A DNA stretch of 64,000 nucleotides from Moesziomyces globuligerus. Its lineage: Eukaryota; Basidiomycota; Ustilaginomycetes; Ustilaginales; Ustilaginaceae. Where the stretch lies: assembly GCA_030849465.1 (NCBI GenBank), contig JARVLF010000016.1:1-64000 (forward strand), written 5' to 3'. Of the stretch, positions 1-9,150 are shown piece after piece; positions within the stretch are counted from its first letter, which is position 1; each line of letters opens with the position of its first letter. The translations under genes were made by a program, and so were the position numbers. The notes below the pieces were generated by a model, which was given only the letters and a program-made list of their open reading frames with translations, had not been told where the DNA came from and did no database searches.

Positions 1-169
1 AACCTAACCCTAACCCTAACCCTAACCCTAACCCTAACCCTAACCCTAACCCTAACCCTAACCCTAACCCTAACCCTAACCCTAACCCTAACCCTAACCC
101 TAACCCTAACCCTAACCCTAACCCTAACCCTAACCCTAACCCTAACCCTAACCCTAACCCTAACCCTAA
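1..169. repeat. Telomere, (CCCTAA)n
   Basis: About 28 uninterrupted copies of the vertebrate-type telomere hexamer, C-rich strand on +, start at base 1. This is the orientation expected at the left end of a chromosome. The tract stops at about 169 and is followed by a degenerate remnant (taaccctc) and then non-repetitive DNA. Filamentous basidiomycetes, including Ustilago maydis, use TTAGGG. Confidence 0.99.
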
Positions 170-268
170 GTAACCCTCTTTGCTCGGCGAGTTTAAAAAC
201 GCACCTGGGTTTGACGATTGGACCACGGTCTGCTGGCCAACCTGGTTCACCAAACTGGTTTGCTGCTG

Positions 269-1249
269 TTACTGGCTTGCTAGTAGTGCGTCTAGTCTGT
301 CACCAGCAATGATACTCAGTGGCTTCTCGTTGAAGATGCTCTGCCGGAAGAATCCACTGAATGCCCACCGTGCATCCCCATTGCCACCAGCTTGGAGGGA
401 GCGGTGGAAGTATGTGTGTGAGTTGAGCACAAGAATGGTGTGCGGCTCCACCCTGATGCTGACTCCAAACTGGGGAAGCGCAAGCAATGCCGGCTCTCCA
501 AAGTTGAAGAGAAGCGACGGTATGCAGTCAAGATCATCACGGTGAACCCCACCATCAGAGGGGAAGCCCGTGAAGAAGGCAACTGTGGTCCACCACGGAT
601 GCAGAAGCTCCGTGCTCTTTCCAAAATAGCTCTCTAGCCACCTGCGGTGCGGCGCTCGAGCAGCAAGGCTACTTGCAAAGTCCGTGTTGATCTTGTCTTT
701 GAGTGTCGTCAGCACCAGCTCGGCATGCTGCCTTGTCCACCACAGCAATGCAAAGGCTTCATCACGGTACTTGGGGTTGGTGGTCTCAGATGTGAAGCCC
801 AGGCTGACTTCCCCCCGGCTGTGCCAGATCCCCAGATGATGCTCGACCAGGTTCCGCTTGTTTTTGTGTATGGCACTCCGTGTTGCCTTTCCTGTCTGCG
901 TGGTCTTCTTGGCCAAATAAGCATCAAGGAGGATCCTGCCCGCCTTGGAGCTAGCTTTTGCCTTCCGATGCACTTCCCAGGATGTTGGAGCTAGCCGTTG
1001 TACTATCACCTTGTGGTTGCTGCCGTCCATGAGTGTGAGATTGGGAACAGCACATCCGGGCTGCGGCTCTCCGATGACTTGAAGCTGGGTACCCTCGGTC
1101 CAGTGCTCCTTCTGCCAGCCAGGTATGGGATCCACGGTGATTGCAAGTTCCTCCTGCTTGCTTTGCTGGTATAGTTGCCGTTGAGCTGCTTCACGGACCT
1201 TCCTTGCCGTCTTCTTGCGGGCAATTGCTTCAGGTGTTTTTGCTGGCAT
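269..1249 (-). CDS. Putative 2OG-Fe(II) dioxygenase, TET/JBP-like, telomere-proximal
   Basis: A 326-residue protein whose stop codon lies about 100 bp from the telomere. The C-terminal third has the layout of a 2-oxoglutarate/Fe(II) dioxygenase double-stranded beta-helix: an HxD pair (H236, D238) after an FFTGFPSDGG segment, a hydrophobic strand pair, a distal histidine (H278 or H282, in SHTYFH), and arginines R294 or R302 that could bind 2-oxoglutarate. Spacing and surrounding residues resemble the fungal TET/JBP family, which oxidises methylated bases in DNA and is expanded in basidiomycetes, often alongside transposons. The N-terminus is Lys/Arg-rich. The frame stays open upstream to 1357, but that part lies in the 89-bp minisatellite, so the internal Met at 1249 (MPAKTPEA) was chosen. 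Another 2OG-Fe(II) subfamily is possible; substrate is inferred only. Confidence 0.6.
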   Translation of the reverse strand: MPAKTPEAIARKKTARKVREAAQRQLYQQSKQEELAITVDPIPGWQKEHWTEGTQLQVIGEPQPGCAVPNLTLMDGSNHKVIVQRLAPTSWEVHRKAKASSKAGRILLDAYLAKKTTQTGKATRSAIHKNKRNLVEHHLGIWHSRGEVSLGFTSETTNPKYRDEAFALLWWTRQHAELVLTTLKDKINTDFASSLAARAPHRRWLESYFGKSTELLHPWWTTVAFFTGFPSDGGVHRDDLDCIPSLLFNFGEPALLALPQFGVSIRVEPHTILVLNSHTYFHRSLQAGGNGDARWAFSGFFRQSIFNEKPLSIIAGDRLDALLASQ

Positions 1250-1270
1250 GTTGACGGATGGAGATGAGAC

Positions 1271-1600
1271 GGGGGTCCCGTCTCCAAACTCAACTTTCCC
1301 AAGCCAAAGTGAAAATTTTGACGTGGTACCCCCTCCACCTGGAAAGAGCGCGCCCATCTGGGGGTACCGCCTCCAAACTCAACTTTCCCAAGCCAAAGTG
1401 AAAATTTTGACGCGGTACCCCCTCCACCTGGAAAGAGCGCGCCCATCTGGGGGTACCGCCTCCAAACTCAACTTTCCCGAGCCGAAGTGAAAATTTTGAC
1501 GCAGTACCCCCTCCACCTGGAAAGAGCGTGCCCATTGGGGGTACCGCCTCAAAATTCCAACTTCCCCTGCCAAAATGAAAATTTGGACACGGTACCCCCA
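1271..1600. repeat. 89-bp minisatellite, about 3.7 copies
   Basis: Direct tandem repeats begin at 1282, 1371, 1460 and 1548 (same phase, each starting ctccaaact or a close variant). The first two periods are 89 bp, the third 88. Each unit holds ctcaactttccc, a gaaaattttgacg core, a ggtacc (KpnI) site and a gaaagagcg segment. Copies 1-3 are nearly identical and the fourth has diverged. The array lies just upstream of the dioxygenase start and downstream of the zinc-finger gene. Confidence 0.95.
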
Positions 1601-1668
1601 GCTCTCATCCAGCTCACCCGGACCACTGTTCAGCTTGCACAAACACACGTGAACAAAATGATATTCTC

Positions 1669-4485
1669 CTACTGTCTAGAGTGTGTCAGCACCTCGTATC
1701 CATCACCCATAAGCTTGACAAGGCCCACATATGGCCCAACGCCGCCAACCGGAATGACCTGGCAGGACCACGCTCTGCGCAGAAGCATGAGGTGGGCAAT
1801 GTGAGTGTTGAACGCACCTGCCACACCGTGCAGCAGCAAGACCTCCTCCTCTGTGCTGAGCTCTGCATCACGCACAGCCAGCTTGTTGATGCAGGCATGG
1901 ACGGCAACCCTGCTCCGTGCACCAATGTGATGCTCCACTGCCAGAGTGTTGTCCCGCAGCCAGTCTGTTGCTGCCTCCTGGATCTCAATGGGACCTGGCC
2001 CACCGTGTTGATCTTCCAACGCAAAGGAGAGGCACTCCAGCATGGACTTGCGCATGCTGGCAAACTCATGCGTGCGGACAAGACCGCTGAGGTCCCTCCG
2101 CTGGCTGAGCTTGCGGACAGCTTGGTCTGCAGGTATGCTTGCAAACAGCAGCCGTGCTGGATCCACAATGAGTGTGCTGAGGTCAACGCCCAGCTGCCGG
2201 TTGAATGCCAGCGTGGCAATGTGCATGCGGAATTTCTGCGCGCCAAGGGTGGCTCGGCACTCAGTGCAGCGGATGCGGAACTGATGGGCACCTCCACAGA
2301 GGATGTACGTGCCCACGCGCCGGCAACCCTGGCACCGCAGGTGGATTTGAATGTGCCCAAACAAATTCTTGGTCCGCTTGGGCGTGCTGAACCGCTCCAG
2401 CTCTTGCGCCAGATCCACCGCAGCTTGGTTGGACACCCACCATGCGGTGGGACTGTCCAGCACTGTGGGCCGTCTGCCCGGATGCCAACCCATTGCATTG
2501 TACAGGTCCACCACGGCTTGCCGCTGCAGCCGTGTGGACTGCTTGCTGCTGTTGCCCCGGAAGAGCTGCTTCTGCTCTGCAACAGCAAGCAGCACGTCAA
2601 GATCCCTGAACATGTCTTCTTTCTTGATGGTGTGCGTCAGCAGCTGCTGCACTCCTGCTTGTGCGGTGAACAGGTAGCGTGGATCAAGGAAGCGGCTTGC
2701 CTTTGCCACTTGCTGCGCCTGCTGCATGGTGGCCGCTTGCACGGTGAGCTCCAGCCGGATGCCGCTGCCCACCTCTGGTGCTGTGCCAGAGACGCGCTCT
2801 TTCCACCTCTGCAGTGTGGCAATGCGGTCTTTCACCGTCTTCATGATCATTGGCTGACCTCCCTGCCCGGCACCTGCTGCTCCGGCTTTGAGCAGGTGCG
2901 TGAGTTTGGAATATGCCTTGAAATGGGAAATTCCATCTGCACGGTGAGTCCACCGCAGCTCCACACTGCCAAAACCACGGCCAATGCGCAGAGCGCTGGG
3001 ATACTGCTTGTAGCCGCCCTTCTTTGTTTTGGGTGCAAGCAGCGTGACGTGGCCTGTGTCCACCGTGCAGCCAATGTCAAACACATTGAACGCCTGCATG
3101 GGATGCTCTGCTAGCGCAGCTGGATCCAGGAAGCGGTGGATGGGCACCTTGAAGCCGTACGCACCCATGCGTACACTCTGGCAGCCTATGTCCTGCAGCG
3201 CCTCCACCAGGATGCTGATCTCCACCCGCAGCTCTCCAAAGGTGAGCGTCTTGGCGTGTTCAGAGGGGACAAGGATGGCGTGTTGTGGTGGTCCCTGCAG
3301 CCGTGCTACAAGGGGGAGCTTGAACTGCGGTTCAAAGCGGAAGACCACCTTGAGCTCGGCAAAATAGACCCAATTGTCAAAGACGTGCATGTCCTTGAAA
3401 TCAGGTGCATGGCTGATCAAGGACGCGTAGCAGCCAGCTGGAAAAATCTGCAGCATGCTGGCAGGAGAAATTGTCACCGCAAAGGAGTCCACATCCGTGT
3501 GGACAGGCACGTTCCAGTTGGAAATTGGTGCCATGGCTGGGATAGGCGGGAGTTTTGGAAGCTGCTCCCCTGTGTCCAGCACCAGCTGGGGTGCAGACGG
3601 TGCTTCTGCCTCCTCCTCAGCGGTGTCAAGAGCAGGCAGCAGTACCACAATACCGTCTGCTGGCATGTCTTGAACATCTTGCAGCTCTGGCGTATGCTGG
3701 GGACATGCTTGTGTTGGTGCCGCAGGTCCTTCTTGGGGAAGGTACGGTAGCGTCTCTCCGTCTTCTTCTCCATCCAACTCCTGGTCAGAGTCCGTGTTGG
3801 TGTCAGATCCATGTGGAGATAGGCTGGGCACGAGACCAGGAGACGCGTCAATTTCCAGGGAAATGTCCATCTCCAGTCCGTCTCTGTCTCCGTCTCTGTC
3901 TTGCCCAGACTCTGGCTCTGGATCCACGTCTGGCTCCCGCTCAGAATCAGAGACGTGTGTCTCCGCTGGAAAATCCAAGATTGGGCTTGGAGGCAGGCTG
4001 GGCACCAGACCAGAAGACGCGTCAATTTCCTGGAAATTCTCCTCCTCCACATCCGCCTCCGTGCCTGTTGCTTCTGGGGCCAGTGGTGAGCTGGGAGACG
4101 GTGATGCTGTGTGCACAGGTGCTGGGCTTGCACTTGGAGGCGGCAGCGGGGCCAGAGCCTGCGCCAGCACTGACACAGCTGCCACAATGATGGCTGCTGC
4201 CTGCTCTGCCGGTGCTGATTCGGACTGTGCTAGAGCAAAATCTTCTGCTGCTGCAGCTGCTGCTGCTGTGGGCTGGGACCGTACACCCTGGCACTTACGG
4301 ATGCCCTGGTGCTTGCGCAGTGCCGCAGCATTCACCACTACCTGGCCGCACTGGCATGCAACCAGCCCAACAGCAGCAGCAGCCTCCTGACTGACGTGTG
4401 CACCGCTGTGCGCCTTGCGCAAATGATTGGTGATGTTTGTTGCCGCATAGGAGAGACCGCAAACAGGGCAGGTTGTCCGCAACAT
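1669..4485 (-). CDS. Subtelomeric zinc-finger protein, full-length copy (938 aa)
   Basis: I do not recognise this family by name. Visible parts: an N-terminal C2H2 finger (C6, C9, H21, H26); a second finger-like set (C44, C46, H59, C65); an Ala-rich run; a long acidic and Ser/Pro-rich segment (about 90-300) with two copies of an EIDAS-x-GLVPSL motif; a structured middle region (about 330-640); then a Cys-rich ribbon (CQGC, later CGG and CTEC) near 720-755, and a helical C-terminus. In the middle region, FKAYSKLTHL is followed about 60 residues later by IRLELTV, which loosely recalls plasmid/phage replication initiators. A DNA-binding role is likely from the zinc sites. A 22-bp minisatellite starts 70 bp upstream of the ATG. 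This is the only intact copy in the window; three shorter copies follow. Confidence 0.75.
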   Translation of the reverse strand: MLRTTCPVCGLSYAATNITNHLRKAHSGAHVSQEAAAAVGLVACQCGQVVVNAAALRKHQGIRKCQGVRSQPTAAAAAAAEDFALAQSESAPAEQAAAIIVAAVSVLAQALAPLPPPSASPAPVHTASPSPSSPLAPEATGTEADVEEENFQEIDASSGLVPSLPPSPILDFPAETHVSDSEREPDVDPEPESGQDRDGDRDGLEMDISLEIDASPGLVPSLSPHGSDTNTDSDQELDGEEDGETLPYLPQEGPAAPTQACPQHTPELQDVQDMPADGIVVLLPALDTAEEEAEAPSAPQLVLDTGEQLPKLPPIPAMAPISNWNVPVHTDVDSFAVTISPASMLQIFPAGCYASLISHAPDFKDMHVFDNWVYFAELKVVFRFEPQFKLPLVARLQGPPQHAILVPSEHAKTLTFGELRVEISILVEALQDIGCQSVRMGAYGFKVPIHRFLDPAALAEHPMQAFNVFDIGCTVDTGHVTLLAPKTKKGGYKQYPSALRIGRGFGSVELRWTHRADGISHFKAYSKLTHLLKAGAAGAGQGGQPMIMKTVKDRIATLQRWKERVSGTAPEVGSGIRLELTVQAATMQQAQQVAKASRFLDPRYLFTAQAGVQQLLTHTIKKEDMFRDLDVLLAVAEQKQLFRGNSSKQSTRLQRQAVVDLYNAMGWHPGRRPTVLDSPTAWWVSNQAAVDLAQELERFSTPKRTKNLFGHIQIHLRCQGCRRVGTYILCGGAHQFRIRCTECRATLGAQKFRMHIATLAFNRQLGVDLSTLIVDPARLLFASIPADQAVRKLSQRRDLSGLVRTHEFASMRKSMLECLSFALEDQHGGPGPIEIQEAATDWLRDNTLAVEHHIGARSRVAVHACINKLAVRDAELSTEEEVLLLHGVAGAFNTHIAHLMLLRRAWSCQVIPVGGVGPYVGLVKLMGDGYEVLTHSRQ

Positions 4486-4554
4486 ATTGGCTGGCGGAGG
4501 GGAGTGGGTGATGTGATGGGCATTGACGGGTGCACATCTCTGCTACTTGCCCTT

Positions 4555-4813
4555 GACAGTCTCCCTTTTGTAGCTGACCATTTCACCAATTGTAGTGGAC
4601 CGTCTCTCTGACTGTGGTGGACCGTCTCCATTTTTGAAGCGGACTGTCTCTCTGACTGTAGTGGACCGTCTTCATTTTTGAAGCAGACCGTCTTTATTTC
4701 TGAAGTGGACCGTCTTGATTTTTGAAGCAGACCGTCTTGATTTTTGAAGCAGACTGTCTTCCTGTGAAATTCAACACGTCAGATTTTTGAATTGGACCGT
4801 CTTCCATGAGGGC
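4555..4813. repeat. 22-bp minisatellite upstream of the full-length zinc-finger gene
   Basis: About 11 to 12 direct copies of a 22-bp unit, most beginning gaccgtct or gactgtct and ending gaagca, gaagtg, gtagtg or similar. Two 3' halves alternate, ctctgactgtag and gatttttgaagc. The array lies between the gene's ATG (4485) and the telomere-like junction at 4879, so it occupies the promoter/leader position. Confidence 0.9.
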
Positions 4814-4878
4814 AGACCAGGGACCGCTGGATGCCGAGCGCGTCCAAAAGTTGGAAACCCACCGTCAAAAGGATCTGG

Positions 4879-4936
4879 AACCCTAACCCTAACCCTAACC
4901 CTAACCCTAACCCTAACCCTAACCCTAACCCTAACC
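4879..4936. repeat. Interstitial telomeric tract, 58 bp
   Basis: About 9.6 copies of CCCTAA, in the same orientation as the terminal telomere. On the left it joins ggatctgg (4871-4878). On the right it joins tagtggaccgtctcc, which lies inside a copy of the 22-bp minisatellite. The bases to its right therefore look like an old chromosome end that had been capped by telomere before more subtelomeric DNA was attached outside it. Confidence 0.97.
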
Positions 4937-5160
4937 TAGTGGACCGTCTCCATTTTTGAAGCAGACCGTCTTTATTTCTGAAGTGGACCGTCTTGATTTT
5001 TGAAGCAGACCGTCTTGATTTTTGAAGCGGACTGTCTTCCTGTGAAATTCAACGCGTCAGATTTTTGAATTGGACCGTCTTCCATGAGGGCAGACCAGGG
5101 ACCGCTGGATGCCGAGCGCGTCCAAAAGTTGGAAACCCACCGTCAAAAGGATCTGGAACC
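4937..5160. repeat. Partial left unit of the 1995-bp tandem array
   Basis: This stretch repeats the last part of the 1995-bp unit: the tail of the 22-bp minisatellite (to about 5089) and the spacer ending ggatctggaaccc. It begins abruptly inside the minisatellite at the end of the interstitial telomeric tract. Confidence 0.92.
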
Positions 5161-6780
5161 CTAGGCACCTGCTGCTCCGGCTTTGAGCAGGTGCGTGAGT
5201 TTGGAATATGCCTTGAAATGGGAAATTCCATCTGCACGGTGAGTCCACCGCAGCTCCACACTGCCAAAACCACAGCCAACGCGCAGAGCGCTGGGATACT
5301 GCTTGTAGCCGCCCTTCTTTGTTTTGGGTGCAAGCAGCGTGACGTGGCCTGTGTCCACCGTGCAGCCAATGTCAAACACATTGAACGCCTGCATTGGATG
5401 CTCTGCTAGCGCAGCTGGATCCAGGAAGCGGTGGATGGGCACCTTGAAGCCGTACGCACCCATGCGTACACTCTGGCAGCCTATGTCCTGCAGCGCCTCC
5501 ACCAGGATGCTGATCTCCACCCGCAGCTCTCCAAAGGTGAGCGTCTTGGGGTGTTCAGAGGGGACAAGGATGGCGTGTTGTGGCGGTCCCTGCAGCCGTG
5601 CTACAAGGGGGAGCTTGAACTGCAGTTCAAAGCGGAAGACCACCTTGAGCTCGGCAAAATAGACCCAATTGTCAAAGACGTGCATGTCCTTGAAATCAGG
5701 TGCATGGCTGATCAAGGACGCGTAGCAGCCAGCTGGAAAAATCTGAAGCATGCTGGCAGGAGAAATTGTCACCGCAAAGGAGTCCATATCCGTGTGGACA
5801 GGCACGTCCCAGTTGGAAATTGGTGCCATGGCTGGGATAGGCGGGAGTTCTGGAAGCTGCTCCCCTGTGTCCAGCACCAGCTGGGGTGCAGACGGTGCTT
5901 CTGCCTCCTCCTCAGCGGTGTCAAGAGCAGGCAGCAGTACCACAATACCGTCTGCTGGCATGTCTTGAACATCTTGCAGCTCTAGCGTATGCTGGGGACG
6001 TGCTTGTGTTGGTGCCGCAGGTCCTTCTTGGGGAAGGTATGGTAGCGTCTCTCCGTCTTCTTCTCCATCCGACTCCTGGTCAGAGTCTGTGTTGGTGTCA
6101 GGTCCATGTGGAGATAGGCTGGGCACGAGACCAGGAGATGCGTCAATTTCCAGGGAAATGTCCATCTCCAGTCCGTCTCTGTCTCCATCTCTGTCTTGCC
6201 CAGACTCTGGCTCTGGATTCACGTCTGGCTCCTGCTCAGAATCAGAGCCGTGTGTCTCCGCTGGAAAATCCAAGATTGGGCTCGGAGGCAGGCTGGGCAC
6301 CAGACCAGAAGACGCGTCAATTTCCTGGAAGTTCTCCTCCTCCACATCCGCCTCTGTGCCTGTTGCCTCTGGGGCCAGTGGTGAGCTGGGAGACGGTGAT
6401 GCTGTGTGCATGGGTGCTGGGCTTGCACTTGGAGGCAGCAGCGGGGCCAGAGCCTGCGCCAGCGCTGACACAGCTGCCACAATGACAGCTGCTGCCTGCT
6501 CTGCCGGTGCTGATTCTGACTGTGCTGGAGCAAAATCTTCTGCTGCTGCAGCGGCTGCTGCTGTGGGCTGGGACCGTACACCCTGGCACTTACGGATGCC
6601 CTGGTGCTTGCGCAGTGCCGCAGCATTCACCACTACCTGGCCGCACTGGCATGCAACCAGCCCAACAGCAGCAGCAGCCTCCTGACTGACGTGTGCACCG
6701 CTGTGCGCCTTGCGCAAATGATTGGTGATGTTTGTTGCCGCATAGGAGAGACCGCAAACAGGGCAGGTTGTCCGCAACAT
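5161..6780 (-). pseudogene. Truncated zinc-finger gene, copy A (539 codons)
   Basis: Corresponds to residues 1-539 of the 938-residue protein at 1669-4485, with roughly 20 substitutions (about 96% identity). It keeps both N-terminal fingers, the acidic region and the first part of the middle region, and lacks the Cys-rich ribbon and C-terminus. The frame ends where the gene is joined to the telomere-like bases: the TAG stop is the complement of cta in ccctagg. A stable shortened product is possible because start, minisatellite leader and frame are intact, but no transcript evidence exists. Confidence 0.85.
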
Positions 6781-6849
6781 ATTGGCTGGCGGAGGGGAGT
6801 GGGTGATGTGATGGGCATTGATGGGTGCACATCTCTGCTACTTGCCCTT

Positions 6850-7084
6850 GACGGTCTCCCTTTTGTAGCTGACCGTCTCTCTGACTGTAGCTGACCGTCT
6901 CTCTGACTGTAGCGGACTGTCTCTCTGACTGTAGTGGACCGTCTCCATTTTTGAAGCAGACCGTCTTTATTTCTGAAGTGGACCGTCTTGATTTTTGAAG
7001 CAGACCGTCTTGATTTTTGAAGCGGACTGTCTTCCTGTGAAATTCAACGCGTCAGATTTTTGAATTGGACCGTCTTCCATGAGG
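6850..7084. repeat. 22-bp minisatellite, unit A
   Basis: About 10.5 copies of the 22-bp gaccgtct unit, with fewer diverged members than at 4555-4813. The same array recurs at 8845-9079 and 10840-11074. Confidence 0.9.
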
Positions 7085-7155
7085 GCAGACCAGGGACCGC
7101 TGGATGCCGAGCGCGTCCAAAAGTTGGAAACCCACCGTCAAAAGGATCTGGAACC

Positions 7156-8775
7156 CTAGGCACCTGCTGCTCCGGCTTTGAGCAGGTGCGTGAGTTTGGA
7201 ATATGCCTTGAAATGGGAAATTCCATCTGCACGGTGAGTCCACCGCAGCTCCACACTGCCAAAACCACAGCCAACGCGCAGAGCGCTGGGATACTGCTTG
7301 TAGCCGCCCTTCTTTGTTTTGGGTGCAAGCAGCGTGACGTGGCCTGTGTCCACCGTGCAGCCAATGTCAAACACATTGAACGCCTGCATTGGATGCTCTG
7401 CTAGCGCAGCTGGATCCAGGAAGCGGTGGATGGGCACCTTGAAGCCGTACGCACCCATGCGTACACTCTGGCAGCCTATGTCCTGCAGCGCCTCCACCAG
7501 GATGCTGATCTCCACCCGCAGCTCTCCAAAGGTGAGCGTCTTGGGGTGTTCAGAGGGGACAAGGATGGCGTGTTGTGGCGGTCCCTGCAGCCGTGCTACA
7601 AGGGGGAGCTTGAACTGCAGTTCAAAGCGGAAGACCACCTTGAGCTCGGCAAAATAGACCCAATTGTCAAAGACGTGCATGTCCTTGAAATCAGGTGCAT
7701 GGCTGATCAAGGACGCGTAGCAGCCAGCTGGAAAAATCTGAAGCATGCTGGCAGGAGAAATTGTCACCGCAAAGGAGTCCATATCCGTGTGGACAGGCAC
7801 GTCCCAGTTGGAAATTGGTGCCATGGCTGGGATAGGCGGGAGTTCTGGAAGCTGCTCCCCTGTGTCCAGCACCAGCTGGGGTGCAGACGGTGCTTCTGCC
7901 TCCTCCTCAGCGGTGTCAAGAGCAGGCAGCAGTACCACAATACCGTCTGCTGGCATGTCTTGAACATCTTGCAGCTCTAGCGTATGCTGGGGACGTGCTT
8001 GTGTTGGTGCCGCAGGTCCTTCTTGGGGAAGGTATGGTAGCGTCTCTCCGTCTTCTTCTCCATCCGACTCCTGGTCAGAGTCTGTGTTGGTGTCAGGTCC
8101 ATGTGGAGATAGGCTGGGCACGAGACCAGGAGACGCGTCAATTTCCAGGGAAATGTCCATCTCCAGTCCGTCTCTGTCTCCATCTCTGTCTTGCCCAGAC
8201 TCTGGCTCTGGATTCACGTCTGGCTCCTGCTCAGAATCAGAGCCGTGTGTCTCCGCTGGAAAATCCAAGATTGGGCTCGGAGGCAGGCTGGGCACCAGAC
8301 CAGAAGACGCGTCAATTTCCTGGAAGTTCTCCTCCTCCACATCCGCCTCTGTGCCTGTTGCCTCTGGGGCCAGTGGTGAGCTGGGAGACGGTGATGCTGT
8401 GTGCATGGGTGCTGGGCTTGCACTTGGAGGCAGCAGCGGGGCCAGAGCCTGCGCCAGCGCTGACACAGCTGCCACAATGACAGCTGCTGCCTGCTCTGCC
8501 GGTGCTGATTCTGACTGTGCTGGAGCAAAATCTTCTGCTGCTGCAGCGGCTGCTGCTGTGGGCTGGGACCGTACACCCTGGCACTTACGGATGCCCTGGT
8601 GCTTGCGCAGTGCCGCAGCATTCACCACTACCTGGCCGCACTGGCATGCAACCAGCCCAACAGCAGCAGCAGCCTCCTGACTGACGTGTGCACCGCTGTG
8701 CGCCTTGCGCAAATGATTGGTGATGTTTGTTGCCGCATAGGAGAGACCGCAAACAGGGCAGGTTGTCCGCAACAT
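7156..8775 (-). pseudogene. Truncated zinc-finger gene, copy B (539 codons)
   Basis: Encodes the same 539-residue protein as copies A and C; the single base difference at 8134 is silent in this frame. It ends at the same telomere-like junction, which again supplies the TAG stop. Its minisatellite lies at 8845-9079. Confidence 0.85.
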
Positions 8776-8844
8776 ATTGGCTGGCGGAGGGGAGTGGGTG
8801 ATGTGATGGGCATTGATGGGTGCACATCTCTGCTACTTGCCCTT

Positions 8845-9079
8845 GACGGTCTCCCTTTTGTAGCTGACCGTCTCTCTGACTGTAGCTGACCGTCTCTCTG
8901 ACTGTAGCGGACTGTCTCTCTGACTGTAGTGGACCGTCTCCATTTTTGAAGCAGACCGTCTTTATTTCTGAAGTGGACCGTCTTGATTTTTGAAGCAGAC
9001 CGTCTTGATTTTTGAAGCGGACTGTCTTCCTGTGAAATTCAACGCGTCAGATTTTTGAATTGGACCGTCTTCCATGAGG
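8845..9079. repeat. 22-bp minisatellite, unit B
   Basis: Same composition and length as the array in unit A, upstream of truncated copy B. Confidence 0.9.
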
Positions 9080-9150
9080 GCAGACCAGGGACCGCTGGAT
9101 GCCGAGCGCGTCCAAAAGTTGGAAACCCACCGTCAAAAGGATCTGGAACC

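Larger units (their letters stand above)
5161..7155. repeat. 1995-bp tandem repeat, unit A
   Basis: First complete unit of a three-unit direct array. Each unit holds a truncated zinc-finger gene on the minus strand, the 22-bp minisatellite (6850-7084 here) and a spacer ending ggatctggaaccctag. The start of the unit is a breakpoint inside the zinc-finger gene, joined to the telomere-like bases ccctag. Confidence 0.97.
7156..9150. repeat. 1995-bp tandem repeat, unit B
   Basis: Second complete unit. Compared by eye it differs from unit A at one base: C at 8134 instead of T (6139 in A, 10129 in C). The full-length gene also has C at the matching place (3844). Confidence 0.97.

Noticed and set aside
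1681..3114. A 477-codon plus-strand frame opposite the zinc-finger gene
   Set aside because: It is antisense to a frame with clear zinc-binding motifs; its own product has no coherent features.
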